The position numbers and the translations under genes were made by a program. DNA of 64,000 bases from Firmicutes bacterium HGW-Firmicutes-7 (lineage in GTDB: Bacteria; Bacillota; Clostridia; Lachnospirales; Vallitaleaceae), in the NCBI GenBank assembly GCA_002841375.1, contig PGZO01000002.1:124001-188000 (forward strand). Direction: 5' to 3'. Every line of letters starts with the position of its first letter. Position 1 is the stretch's first letter. This document shows, in pieces, positions 1 through 6,929 of the stretch. Below the pieces are notes generated by a model that made no database searches, was not told where the DNA came from, and saw nothing but the letters and a program-made list of their open reading frames with translations.

Positions 1-73
1 GTTTACCTTCTTTATCTAAATCTTCTTTAGATAACCGGCAATATAATGCAGCTCTATTCACATCCTTCATCAT
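1..73 (-). CDS. Large serine recombinase, N-terminus (cut by window edge)
   Basis: The minus strand from position 73 encodes MMKDVNRAALYCRLSKED and continues past the left edge. The string ALYCRLSKED is the start of the resolvase catalytic domain, and its Ser is the expected nucleophile. The RAALYCRLSKED form is usual in large serine recombinases of clostridial ICEs. An AAGGAGG box lies at 88-94, 14 bases before the first ATG; a second ATG follows directly. The enzyme would cut and rejoin attP and attB during integration and excision. As the only recombinase seen, it is the likely integrase of the ICE filling the window. The C-terminal DNA-binding domains are not visible, so family assignment rests on about 24 residues. 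Confidence 0.8.
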   Translation of the reverse strand, partial: MMKDVNRAALYCRLSKEDLDKEGK

Positions 74-155
74 AATACTATATCATACCTCCTTAAAGCA
101 CGAGGTAGATTATTATTTTCTCTCGACCTCATTGTAATACAAAACTGAATTAACT

Positions 156-296
156 TCAATAATTAACTGTGGCCTTATTAGCTATACTCTTATTCTCTTT
201 ATTGTTCTTTAATATGTATTTCAATGTATTTTTGATTGCCTTTTCTTTTATTGCTTCATTATACTTATAAATATCTTTTACTATCACGTTTGACAT
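156..296 (-). CDS. Small hypothetical protein, 46 aa
   Basis: This short basic protein begins MSNVIVKDIYKYNEAIKEKA and is rich in Lys, Asn and Ile. The ATG at 296 is preceded by AAAGGATGTG at good spacing; a longer frame starting upstream at 362 lacks a ribosome site. No signal peptide, membrane segment or known motif is visible. It lies just upstream of the serine recombinase gene on the same strand, the position where ICEs often keep a small excisionase or regulator. The sequence gives no direct evidence of such a role, so the function is unknown. Confidence 0.45.
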   Translation of the reverse strand: MSNVIVKDIYKYNEAIKEKAIKNTLKYILKNNKENKSIANKATVNY

Positions 297-495
297 GTAA
301 TCACATCCTTTCGTTTTAAGTTCTTTAATTCTAATATATTCAAAAGTAAATAAAAAAAGCATAGCTTAAACCATCAAAACATATTTTGTTTTTTGATGAT
401 ATTAAACTTTCAAAATTGATTTGGTCTATTAACAGAATAGTTACTGGAAACGATGTAAAATTATAAACGGAATGATATCAGTACAAACCTGTTAA

Positions 496-564
496 TTAAT
501 CATTCCACAAAAGATCAATATTTTCATAGATATTTCCAAGCACTTCCATTTCGATATTATTTAT
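496..564 (-). pseudogene. Possible YopX-like C-terminal fragment
   Basis: A 23-codon frame ends EVLGNIYENIDLLWND. The segment EVLGNIYEN resembles the conserved tail of YopX-family phage and ICE proteins (EVIGNIYENPELL). A good AAGGAGG box lies at 569-575, but the in-frame codon at the right distance is ATA; the first ATG is at 549. It is either a decayed remnant or a very small peptide gene. The family match is from memory of the motif only. Confidence 0.3.
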
Positions 565-587
565 ATAACCTCCTTATTTTATAAATT

Positions 588-615
588 AAAAAAGATAGCT
601 ATTTAATTAGCCATC
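588..615 (-). terminator. Rho-independent terminator
   Basis: On the minus strand GATGGCTA pairs with TAGCTATC (one G-T pair), followed by a run of six T. It would end leftward transcription arriving from the 51-bp repeat and HepT side before the YopX-like fragment and recombinase gene. Confidence 0.55.
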
Positions 616-639
616 CTAATGTTTTTAACTTTATTAATA

Positions 640-845
640 TTTATTTTTCTTTCAATAACCTTTTCATAAGAACATCCCTATACCAACAAAAATCATATTT
701 ACACATAGCTATAGTCTAAATTGATTTTTAATTACTATAGAATTGTTTAAGAGACTTTACAGTGTTCAAACGGCTTTAGTTAGAAATCCATAATGCTTCT
801 CTTCCCTACACGCACTCTCCCAATGCTGATCATAAGAGACTGAAT
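640..845. repeat. Imperfect direct repeat copy A, left of HepT/MntA
   Basis: The interval shares ordered blocks with about 1830-2050 in the same orientation, for example ATAGT..AAAT..ATTTTT.ATTACTA, then TTTACAGT..TCA, GTTAG, TCCATA and ACA.GC.CTC. By eye the two copies are roughly 65-70 % alike in the core. They bracket the HepT/MntA pair. No gene is convincing within it: a 21-codon frame (MCKYDFCWYRDVLM...) ends just before the terminator but lacks a ribosome site. Confidence 0.5.
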
Positions 846-847
846 AA

Positions 848-955
848 CATTTGAACCCGGCAATTTATTTGGACTCCGCATACCGATGAGCGGAGATACA
901 TTTGAACCCAGCGACTTATTTAGAATCCGCATACTGGTAAGCGGAGATACATTTG
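848..955. repeat. Tandem 51-bp repeat (two copies plus start of a third)
   Basis: Copies at 848-898 and 899-949 begin CATTTGAACCC and end AGCGGAGATA; CATTTG starts again at 950. Each copy contains a hairpin with stem TCCGC/GCGGA around a 10-base loop. The array lies just downstream of hepT. It may act as an RNA hairpin array at the end of the toxin-antitoxin transcript or as a protein binding array; no family is recognised. A further GGCA/TGCC hairpin follows at 957-966. Confidence 0.75.
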
Positions 956-980
956 TTGGCAGTTGCCTACTTCATTATAC

Positions 981-1391
981 CTATAACTCTAATTCATCCT
1001 CTTCTTCAATATCCCTCGATTTTACTGCTCCTTGATCTAGAATTTCATATTGTTTAACTATGTTATTACAAAATTTTTCAAGTTCTGGTATGTCTTTTGT
1101 AGCAGTAGCCCATATTTCATCAAGATCTAAACTATCATATTCATGAGCAAAGATATTTCTAATACCTCTTATGCTTTGCCAAGGAATTTCAGAATAAAAG
1201 TCTTTAAACTCTGTTGTGAGATGTTTTGAAAGCTCCCCTATTTGTTGAATACACATATTAATAGCATGTTTATATACTATATTGTTTTTATATGTTTGAA
1301 AATCATCATTTATGCTATTTCTGATACTAGAAATGTCAGCAGAATAACTCAAAATACGCTTAAGAATTGTATAGTTTTTATTGTTTTTCAT
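981..1391 (-). CDS. hepT: HepT-like HEPN toxin (DUF86)
   Basis: The 136-residue protein carries the HEPN ribonuclease signature RNIFAHEY at residues 78-85, i.e. Rx4HxY with R78, H83 and Y85. HEPN toxins of this family cleave RNA in the cytoplasm. In characterised HepT/MntA pairs the Tyr two positions after the His is adenylylated by the partner nucleotidyltransferase, which neutralises the toxin. The gene overlaps mntA by 14 bases, so the two are translationally linked. The C-terminus has an acidic extension ending EEEDELEL beyond the usual HEPN fold, recalling tails on other proteins of this element. The pair probably stabilises the ICE or acts in abortive infection; that is inference from the family. 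Confidence 0.85.
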   Translation of the reverse strand: MKNNKNYTILKRILSYSADISSIRNSINDDFQTYKNNIVYKHAINMCIQQIGELSKHLTTEFKDFYSEIPWQSIRGIRNIFAHEYDSLDLDEIWATATKDIPELEKFCNNIVKQYEILDQGAVKSRDIEEEDELEL

Positions 1392-1674
1392 AAATCAATA
1401 CCCTCTCTTTTTTAATTTCCTTTTTAAAATCATTTTTAAGCCCTCCTGAAGTAACAAGATCAATATTCTTATGAAGTTGATTTTGGATATCAAGTCTAAG
1501 TCCCGATAATGCAAATAAACCAATAGGATTACCCACTGTATCAACTTCTAGATCAATGTCACTCTTATCTGTTGCACTTCCTCTAGCATATGAACCAAAA
1601 AGATACACCTTATTGATACCACGTGCCTTTGCCAATGGCGTTACGGCATCACTTATTTGTTCTATGGTAAGCAT
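1378..1674 (-). CDS. mntA: MntA-like nucleotidyltransferase antitoxin
   Basis: The 98-residue protein has the minimal nucleotidyltransferase motif FGSYARGSATDKSDIDLEVD at residues 26-45: the GSYARG loop and metal-binding D39 and D41. Family members paired with HEPN toxins transfer AMP to the HepT tyrosine and so act as an enzymatic antitoxin. The ATG at 1674 follows AAGGAGGG with seven-base spacing. It is the first gene of the pair, with hepT overlapping its end. A TATAAT hexamer about 75 bases upstream may be its -10 box, but no good -35 is visible. Confidence 0.85.
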   Translation of the reverse strand: MLTIEQISDAVTPLAKARGINKVYLFGSYARGSATDKSDIDLEVDTVGNPIGLFALSGLRLDIQNQLHKNIDLVTSGGLKNDFKKEIKKERVLIYEKQ

Positions 1675-1829
1675 GATATCCCTCCTTCTAGTGGTTTAGA
1701 CACTTCCATGTTTTAAAAAGTATTAAATCTACAAATAATATATCTATGAATATTATACACCAAAATATTTCTCAATGAAACACCAAGACAAAAAAACTAT
1801 AATACTTCTCATCTTTTTATAAGGAGGCA

Positions 1830-2050
1830 AGCAAAAGATTGGTTATCTTTTCTACATTTTAACTAATACAATATCTTGTAAAAATAAAAAATACATCTTG
1901 GCATAGATATAGTGCAAATCTATTTTTTATTACTACAAGAACTGTAGAAAGCTTTTAAAAATCAATTAATTTTACAGTACTCAGGTGATCCTGGTTAGTT
2001 GGATCCATAGCTGCATGCCTTTCTTACATGCGCTCCCTCTCTCTTCAAGC
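1830..2050. repeat. Imperfect direct repeat copy B, right of HepT/MntA
   Basis: This is the partner of the repeat at 640-845, same orientation. The best block runs from about 1905 to 2045. No protein gene is supported between 1675 and 2478: an open frame on the plus strand at 2028-2216 has no ribosome site and odd composition. The right part of this gap holds a hairpin-forming leader and the promoter/operator region described separately. Confidence 0.5.
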
Positions 2051-2260
2051 AGGCTACCGTCTTTACGATGAGTTGAGACTCGGTAGAAGTATCATTGTTT
2101 TCCCCTCGCTGTCATGGCGATATAGCATTTCCGATGCTCTTTTCGGTGTTGTATTTGGGTTATTGAAAAGGAATAATCACTTTTCCCCGTCCACCTGTTC
2201 GCTTAGCCCTTTTTGAAGCCACGAGAGTAATGTACCTGATGCACTACTATATACTAGCTC
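1980..2260 (-). ncRNA. Possible structured leader or small RNA
   Basis: The stretch is visibly richer in G and C than its surroundings and starts about 50 bases downstream of a consensus leftward promoter. On the minus strand CTACCG-AG-TCT pairs with AGA-CGGTAG across a 13-base loop (about 2054-2086), and GCATG repeats suggest more pairing at 2013-2030. No protein frame with a ribosome site covers it. I do not recognise an Rfam-type family. It may be a repressor-controlled RNA or a long leader for mntA-hepT. Confidence 0.35.
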
Positions 2261-2310
2261 TACTATCCTCTAGCAATTTATCAATGTTCGTGTTTGTTAC
2301 TTATAAATAC

Positions 2311-2339
2311 ATTATAGTCACATTTAGTGACTATGTCAA
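2311..2339 (-). promoter_or_regulatory. Leftward consensus promoter with operator between -35 and -10
   Basis: On the minus strand TTGACA (2334-2339) and TATAAT (2311-2316) are separated by exactly 17 bases. The palindrome TAGTCAC-N5-GTGACTA (2315-2333) fills the spacer. A repressor bound there would block RNA polymerase. The divergently encoded Xre-type regulator at 2479 is the obvious candidate. The transcript would run leftward into the structured region and possibly mntA-hepT. Confidence 0.75.
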
Positions 2340-2344
2340 GAATA

Positions 2345-2386
2345 TTGACAAATAATGTTACTATTTGTGACTAATGTAGATATATT
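2345..2386 (+). promoter_or_regulatory. Rightward promoter/operator for the Xre regulator
   Basis: TTGACA at 2345-2350 is followed by a second operator copy, GTTAC-TATTT-GTGAC (2357-2371), which matches the GTCAC-N5-GTGAC core of the leftward promoter at all but one base. The -10 box is unclear: TGACTA at 2368 with 17-base spacing, or TATATT at 2381 used with a weaker -35. The layout fits autoregulation of the downstream gene. Confidence 0.55.
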
Positions 2387-2478
2387 CTTAATAAATGTTT
2401 ATAATCAAGATGTACTACCTAGATAATATGTGAATATAGTGTATGTTTGAAATAATATATCGTGGAGAAAATACAACG

Positions 2479-2937
2479 ATGAATAATATTGATAAATTTA
2501 AAGATCGAATTAAAAATTTAAGAAAAGAGTTTGGAATTACTCAACAAGACCTTGCTGATAAGCTTGGCCTTGTTAGGACTGCTATTGCAAATTACGAAAT
2601 GGGAAGAAATATTCCAAATGCTGAAACCTTGAATATGATTGCTGATTTCTTTGACGTCTCTTTAGATTATCTACTTGGACGAACTGATATAAGAAAGGAT
2701 TTATATACCAATCGTACAGATGATAAGCTTTTTACTGATGCTGAACATGAAGATAATGGAAATAGTAAGCTCTTTGTAGCTCAAAAGGCTGATGAATATA
2801 AAACGCTCTCTGAGGACATAAAATCTTTGTCTCCAGAAAGCCAAGAAGAAATTAGAAAATTTATTGAATTGTATAAGATTAAGGAAATGCAAGATAGAAA
2901 CAACGAGAATAAACATAATATAAACGGTACAGAGTGA
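2479..2937 (+). CDS. Xre/cI-like helix-turn-helix repressor
   Basis: The 152-residue protein has an N-terminal HTH_3 domain at about residues 8-62 (RIKNLRKEFGITQQDLADKL, then AIANYEMGRNIPN and the typical end LLGRTD). The C-terminal half is charged, without a visible protease or dimer motif. The ATG at 2479 follows GGAG at 2464; an earlier in-frame ATG at 2443 has no ribosome site. It is one of the very few plus-strand genes here. It likely binds the two GTCAC-type palindromes just upstream, controlling itself and the divergent transcript, as cI-like and ImmR-like repressors do in phages and ICEs. No ImmA-type protease gene follows. Confidence 0.85.
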   Translation: MNNIDKFKDRIKNLRKEFGITQQDLADKLGLVRTAIANYEMGRNIPNAETLNMIADFFDVSLDYLLGRTDIRKDLYTNRTDDKLFTDAEHEDNGNSKLFVAQKADEYKTLSEDIKSLSPESQEEIRKFIELYKIKEMQDRNNENKHNINGTE

Positions 2938-3185
2938 TGAGAGATATTGAAAACAAAAAAATAGATTTGGTTAGATTTTTAAACAAAATTAAAAATATAC
3001 TATGAACTAATATTGAGTGGGATTTATACCATAATTAAGCAAAAATTGATAATTGGCACATGTAGAACAAAAGATATGTCTCAATGTTTTTGAAAATTTA
3101 ATAGGTACCCCCATTATTTACAATCGCGTTAACAGACAAATCGTGTTCTTATACCTCGAAGCTACAAAGACAAGATTTAATGGTA

Positions 3186-3218
3186 GGATGCTCAAATATT
3201 TATTTAGCATCTTTTATT
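3186..3218 (+). terminator. Terminator of the Xre regulator transcript
   Basis: GATGCT (3187-3192) pairs with AGCATC (3206-3211), followed by TTTTATT on the plus strand. It lies between the convergent regulator gene and the HNH gene. The 290 bases between those genes hold no other convincing gene. Confidence 0.5.
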
Positions 3219-3230
3219 AAGATTAAGTAA

Positions 3231-4001
3231 TTATTCAATAGCGCTTGAATCTGAACTCAAACGTTTGTTTGAAATATATTCGATTCTATTTAGCTCTGCC
3301 TCTATAAAATCCTTTGAATGCCTTGCTTGAAGTAACAGCATATCAAACTGTATTCTAGCAACTTTAACTAAAAGCTGATCTTCTTTTTTATATTCAACGT
3401 AGTTATCTTGCGTATGTATTGCGTTGAACTCATCAAGCTGCAACTCTATGTTAATAATTTGATCCTTTGATTTAATAAGCATTTGTAATAAATCTTGTTT
3501 CCACAATTCTAGAAATCTCCTAACGTTTCTCAACTTCATCAATTGATCTCGATTTAACCTAAGATATTTTATTGTATACTCCGCAGGTTTAGAACCATTA
3601 ATTGCTTTAAGTTTTCCACCGCCATCTAATTTTATAAAATCAGAAGGCTCTTCTAGTAAGCAATCAATAAAGCGAAAAACATCCTTGGTGCATACGTTAG
3701 TTTGGCATTCTTCACAATTATTTATACAACCAACATCTTTAGATATCCAATGATCTCTTTTATATGAATTACACCTAGGACATGAATACCTCAAATTAAA
3801 GCAATTAGTCTTTAACTGTGGAAAATATTTCTTAGGTCGAAAATGATCTAAATTGAATGTACCTCCAGGTGACTCGCTTTCAGTAATAGTACAATAAGCG
3901 CACGAATAGTCTGAATTTATTCTTAAATACTCACGGTACTTTTCATATGAATTTTCATTGGGAACATTATTATATTCGAGTTTTTTCATAATACTATTCA
4001 T
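3231..4001 (-). CDS. HNH endonuclease, last gene of the methylase-kinase-receiver operon
   Basis: The 256-residue protein has an HNH zinc-finger nuclease core at about residues 30-82: C34xxC37, then N50-L-D52-H53-F with the metal-binding His, then a SCPRCNSYK box with C74 and C77. A second Cys-rich loop follows (GCINNCEECQTNVC, residues 91-104). The C-terminal half is helical and charged. HNH enzymes of this kind make double-strand breaks and serve as restriction or effector nucleases. The gene overlaps the receiver gene by eight bases (start at 4001; an alternative ATG at 3989). In context it is the likely effector of the system, cutting DNA lacking the partner methylase mark or cutting when the kinase signals. 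Substrate and trigger are inference. Confidence 0.8.
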   Translation of the reverse strand: MNSIMKKLEYNNVPNENSYEKYREYLRINSDYSCAYCTITESESPGGTFNLDHFRPKKYFPQLKTNCFNLRYSCPRCNSYKRDHWISKDVGCINNCEECQTNVCTKDVFRFIDCLLEEPSDFIKLDGGGKLKAINGSKPAEYTIKYLRLNRDQLMKLRNVRRFLELWKQDLLQMLIKSKDQIINIELQLDEFNAIHTQDNYVEYKKEDQLLVKVARIQFDMLLLQARHSKDFIEAELNRIEYISNKRLSSDSSAIE

Positions 4002-4695
4002 GATATTTTTTTAATTCCTCTAAAGTTTCTTGTAATTGTTTTTGCTTACTAAGTACTTCATCATAAAATTTTTTCTCTTTTTCAACAAAATTCGACTGAT
4101 TATTAATATGTTCCATCTTAAGTTTTATTTCCTCTTCTTGCTTTATATCAATAATTTTTTCAAACTTATCTAATAATCGTATCAAAGATTCTAAATTCTC
4201 TTTTTCACATGGATTAAGCTCCGAACTTTGATCTTCTGTAATCAATATTGAATATTGATCCACTAATTTTTCGAACTGCCCTTCTAACCAACTATTATAA
4301 TTAAAATCCTCTACACATAATGCAATTCTGTCTATGACTTGATTTGGAGAATCTATTATTTCGTCCTTTGTTATATATCCATCAAAATAGTCTTTGGGGC
4401 CAGGATACGCACCACTAGTAAATGTCATCCTAGGGACTTTTAAGTGCAGCATCATCCAAGCTGACACCAAAATTCCCGTATAAGAGCAACCAAGTTGATA
4501 ATCAATTAAAACAATATCAAATTTAATATTATGAATTAACGCATCATATTGCTCTAGACTTTGATCTTGTAACATCGAATTATCAACAATAATTTGACCA
4601 ATGCGATTTTGAGAATCTTTTCTTTTTAATGTTTCCATTAAGCGTTTTGCGTACTGAATTTCATCGTCAATAACAAGTATATTAATTAGTTCCAT
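3994..4695 (-). CDS. Response-regulator receiver protein with coiled-coil output
   Basis: The 233-residue protein begins with a canonical receiver domain: D10/D11, phosphoacceptor D65 in VLIDYQLG, the switch Thr/Ser in MTFTSG (residues 90-95) and K110 in GYITKDE. The remaining 120 residues are Glu/Lys-rich and strongly helical, ending in a coiled coil. There is no DNA-binding output domain, so it probably signals by protein contact, perhaps with the HNH nuclease encoded next. I chose the ATG at 4695 because AAGGAG lies eight bases upstream; two earlier in-frame ATGs sit on or before that box. The kinase stop and this start are one base apart (TAATATG), so translation is coupled. The conserved Asp implies phosphotransfer from the upstream kinase. 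Confidence 0.8.
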   Translation of the reverse strand: MELINILVIDDEIQYAKRLMETLKRKDSQNRIGQIIVDNSMLQDQSLEQYDALIHNIKFDIVLIDYQLGCSYTGILVSAWMMLHLKVPRMTFTSGAYPGPKDYFDGYITKDEIIDSPNQVIDRIALCVEDFNYNSWLEGQFEKLVDQYSILITEDQSSELNPCEKENLESLIRLLDKFEKIIDIKQEEEIKLKMEHINNQSNFVEKEKKFYDEVLSKQKQLQETLEELKKYHE

Positions 4696-4696
4696 A

Positions 4697-6913
4697 TTAT
4701 TCATACTCCTTAGGTTCATTCTTTTGCGGTATCACTAGTTTAAATTTAGTTTCAGGATACTCCGGACACAAGTGTATTGTACCTTTATATCCTATAATAG
4801 TATCTTGAATAATTGTTAATCCTAAGCCCGTCCCATCAGAATATGTCGAAAATAATGGTTCGAAAATTTTTGGCCGTATCTGTTCTTCTATTGATTGCCC
4901 ATTGTTAAATGCAATAATTTCTATATTGCCATCTATATTATTCAATTCAAATATTAAATATTTATCCTCTTTGCCTTTTTTCAATGCCTTATATGCATTA
5001 GTTATTAAGTTTGTAAAAATCGTATCAAAATCACCTTCGTATCCCCAAGTATTTAATAAATTAATATCAACTTTTTCTTTAATTCTTATTAACGCATTAA
5101 TAGCCCTAAAAGCCTTTTCATGCTGTTTAGCAATGGTCTTTAATGCTTTATAAAGGTTCACATATCTCGCTCTATCTTGTTTTTCTCTTCTTAAGTAATT
5201 TCTAAAAAAGTCCGCCTTTTCATCAATCAATAATATATCTTTTTGTAACTCTTCAACAAGTGCTTTTAGCTTTATTAAGTCCTCAGTTATAAATTCAAAG
5301 TCATCAACAATTTGTCCACTAATTACTTTTGCATCAGTAGTTTGATGTAATGCTTCATGTCCAAACATAGCAGCACTAATTCCTAATGTTGCAATATTGC
5401 GATAAATTTGCATTTCTCTACTTTTAAAGTTCTCTTGCTTTCTATAATAAGTGTAGGCATACTTAACTGTATTAAGAGAAGTTTCAGCAGTATTCATTAA
5501 TGTTGACAATTCGTTTCCAATAGATACAATTTTTTCTGCCTGCTGTTGAGAGTTCTTCTCTTCTTTTGTTTGAGTTAACTTTTGCTGCAAAGTATTAACT
5601 TGATTAAAAAATGTTTTCACAGATTTTTCTGCATTATTTAATACAGCTTTTCCTTCATCTAATTGTTTTTTTTGAGCTTTTTTTCTCGCTGAAAGTTGTA
5701 AATTTGTGTATTTTTCAAAAGCTATATTTACGAACTGTTTTAAAGAATTAAACTCATGTGTATCATACATATTTTCTCGACTTAAAACATCCTGTAACCC
5801 AGGATTTTCGTCTCGAGTAATATAAACTATTCCAATAGTATTTGTTGTAGCAATACGATGTTCTGGAGACGATGTTCTTTTTGCATTCAATTCTAACCAA
5901 TCATTATCAGCATCTCCAAATGGTAAAATTCTAAATCCATCACGATATATTTTAATTCCTGAATAACTCTCTAGCAAATCTTTAAATATTGTCCTATCAA
6001 TGTCCAAACTTTTATACAATCTCTGATCTTTCAGAAAAACAAAAGCTTCATATGTAACTGGCCCACAGCTGGAGTCTATATCTTCTGGAGAAAACAAATA
6101 TGTCTCATTTATTACCTCTTTGCTCATACTTATATTTGATTTTATCATAACCCTAACTATTCCAGAGCCACTGCTATCAATTTCTCCATATAAATGTGCT
6201 TGTGCATATTCCATAAAAGTTGAATTTATTGTACCTGTTTTAGTTTTATAATCGTATGATATAAGCTTTATTTTCACATCTGTGCCCTTAAATTCATATT
6301 TCTTATGTGATACTTTGTTAATATTTATTGGACGTATTAAATTTAATTCTTTTCGAACATTAAATAACATAGTTTCATCCCATGAATCACGTAAATCTTC
6401 TAATAATAATTCAGTTCCACATGAATCGGATTGACTGGATATTTTAATTATTTTATGTTTTATGTCTGAAAATTCTAAACTAGTATTTTCATATTCATCC
6501 CAATTTATAAAAATCATAAGTGCATGAGCATTTCCCTTTTGAGATGTTTTTATTGTAAGTCTTTTCGCTAATCGTTCAACAGAAAAACGACCAATACCCT
6601 TCTCTCCTAGCTTTCTTCTCCCTTTAGTTGTATATGTTTCACGTAGTTTATTATCTGTACCTACCATCATCCACTTATTAGTTAAATCAGAAAGAGACAT
6701 TCCATCTCCATCATCAACAATCTTTAACGAAGACGTACCAGATTTTAAATTTTCAAATATTATTGAAATATTACCGGCATCAGCATCATACGCATTTTTC
6801 ACCAACTCCGATACTGCTACAATAGGATTTGATATAAGATTTCTTCCTATAAGCTGCCCAAACCTAGCATTAAATCTAAATCCGACCTCTTGTAGAACTT
6901 CAAATGTTTCCAT
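4697..6913 (-). CDS. Double-GHKL ATPase / histidine kinase, MORC-like N-terminus
   Basis: The 738-residue protein has two ATPase modules. The N-terminal one is Hsp90/MutL/MORC-like: N box ELVKNAYDAD (36-45), IVDDGDGMS (66-73) and GEKGIGRF (103-110), followed by an S5-like region ending in YRDGFRILPFG (323-333). A long coiled coil (about 400-500) leads to a histidine-kinase-like dimerisation segment with MFGHEALH (H519) and a second HATPase (N box NLITNAYKA at 635-643, G2 DGTGLGL at 693-699). In that second module the usual DNGxG box reads NNGQS (670-674), so it is partly degenerate. The architecture suggests DNA or damage sensing by the MORC-like half and phosphoryl signalling to the adjacent receiver. 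GHKL/MORC-related ATPases have been linked to restriction-modification operons. Sixteen bases separate it from the methylase. Confidence 0.8.
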   Translation of the reverse strand: METFEVLQEVGFRFNARFGQLIGRNLISNPIVAVSELVKNAYDADAGNISIIFENLKSGTSSLKIVDDGDGMSLSDLTNKWMMVGTDNKLRETYTTKGRRKLGEKGIGRFSVERLAKRLTIKTSQKGNAHALMIFINWDEYENTSLEFSDIKHKIIKISSQSDSCGTELLLEDLRDSWDETMLFNVRKELNLIRPININKVSHKKYEFKGTDVKIKLISYDYKTKTGTINSTFMEYAQAHLYGEIDSSGSGIVRVMIKSNISMSKEVINETYLFSPEDIDSSCGPVTYEAFVFLKDQRLYKSLDIDRTIFKDLLESYSGIKIYRDGFRILPFGDADNDWLELNAKRTSSPEHRIATTNTIGIVYITRDENPGLQDVLSRENMYDTHEFNSLKQFVNIAFEKYTNLQLSARKKAQKKQLDEGKAVLNNAEKSVKTFFNQVNTLQQKLTQTKEEKNSQQQAEKIVSIGNELSTLMNTAETSLNTVKYAYTYYRKQENFKSREMQIYRNIATLGISAAMFGHEALHQTTDAKVISGQIVDDFEFITEDLIKLKALVEELQKDILLIDEKADFFRNYLRREKQDRARYVNLYKALKTIAKQHEKAFRAINALIRIKEKVDINLLNTWGYEGDFDTIFTNLITNAYKALKKGKEDKYLIFELNNIDGNIEIIAFNNGQSIEEQIRPKIFEPLFSTYSDGTGLGLTIIQDTIIGYKGTIHLCPEYPETKFKLVIPQKNEPKEYE

Positions 6914-6929
6914 AGTTATTCTCCTTTAT

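Noticed and set aside
622-710. 21-codon minus-strand frame MCKYDFCWYRDVLM... before the terminator at 588-615
   Set aside because: No Shine-Dalgarno box and it lies inside a repeat whose other copy does not keep the frame.
981-1674. HepT/MntA as the window's novel system
   Set aside because: The pair is a well-described toxin-antitoxin family; only its flanking repeats and tail are unusual.
2028-2216. Open frame on the plus strand in a GC-richer stretch
   Set aside because: There is no ribosome site, the protein is unlike any family, and the stretch is better explained as a structured leftward leader.
2937-3005. 22-codon plus-strand frame starting in the stop of the Xre regulator gene (ImmA-like position)
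   Set aside because: No protease motif, no ribosome site of its own, and too short to judge.
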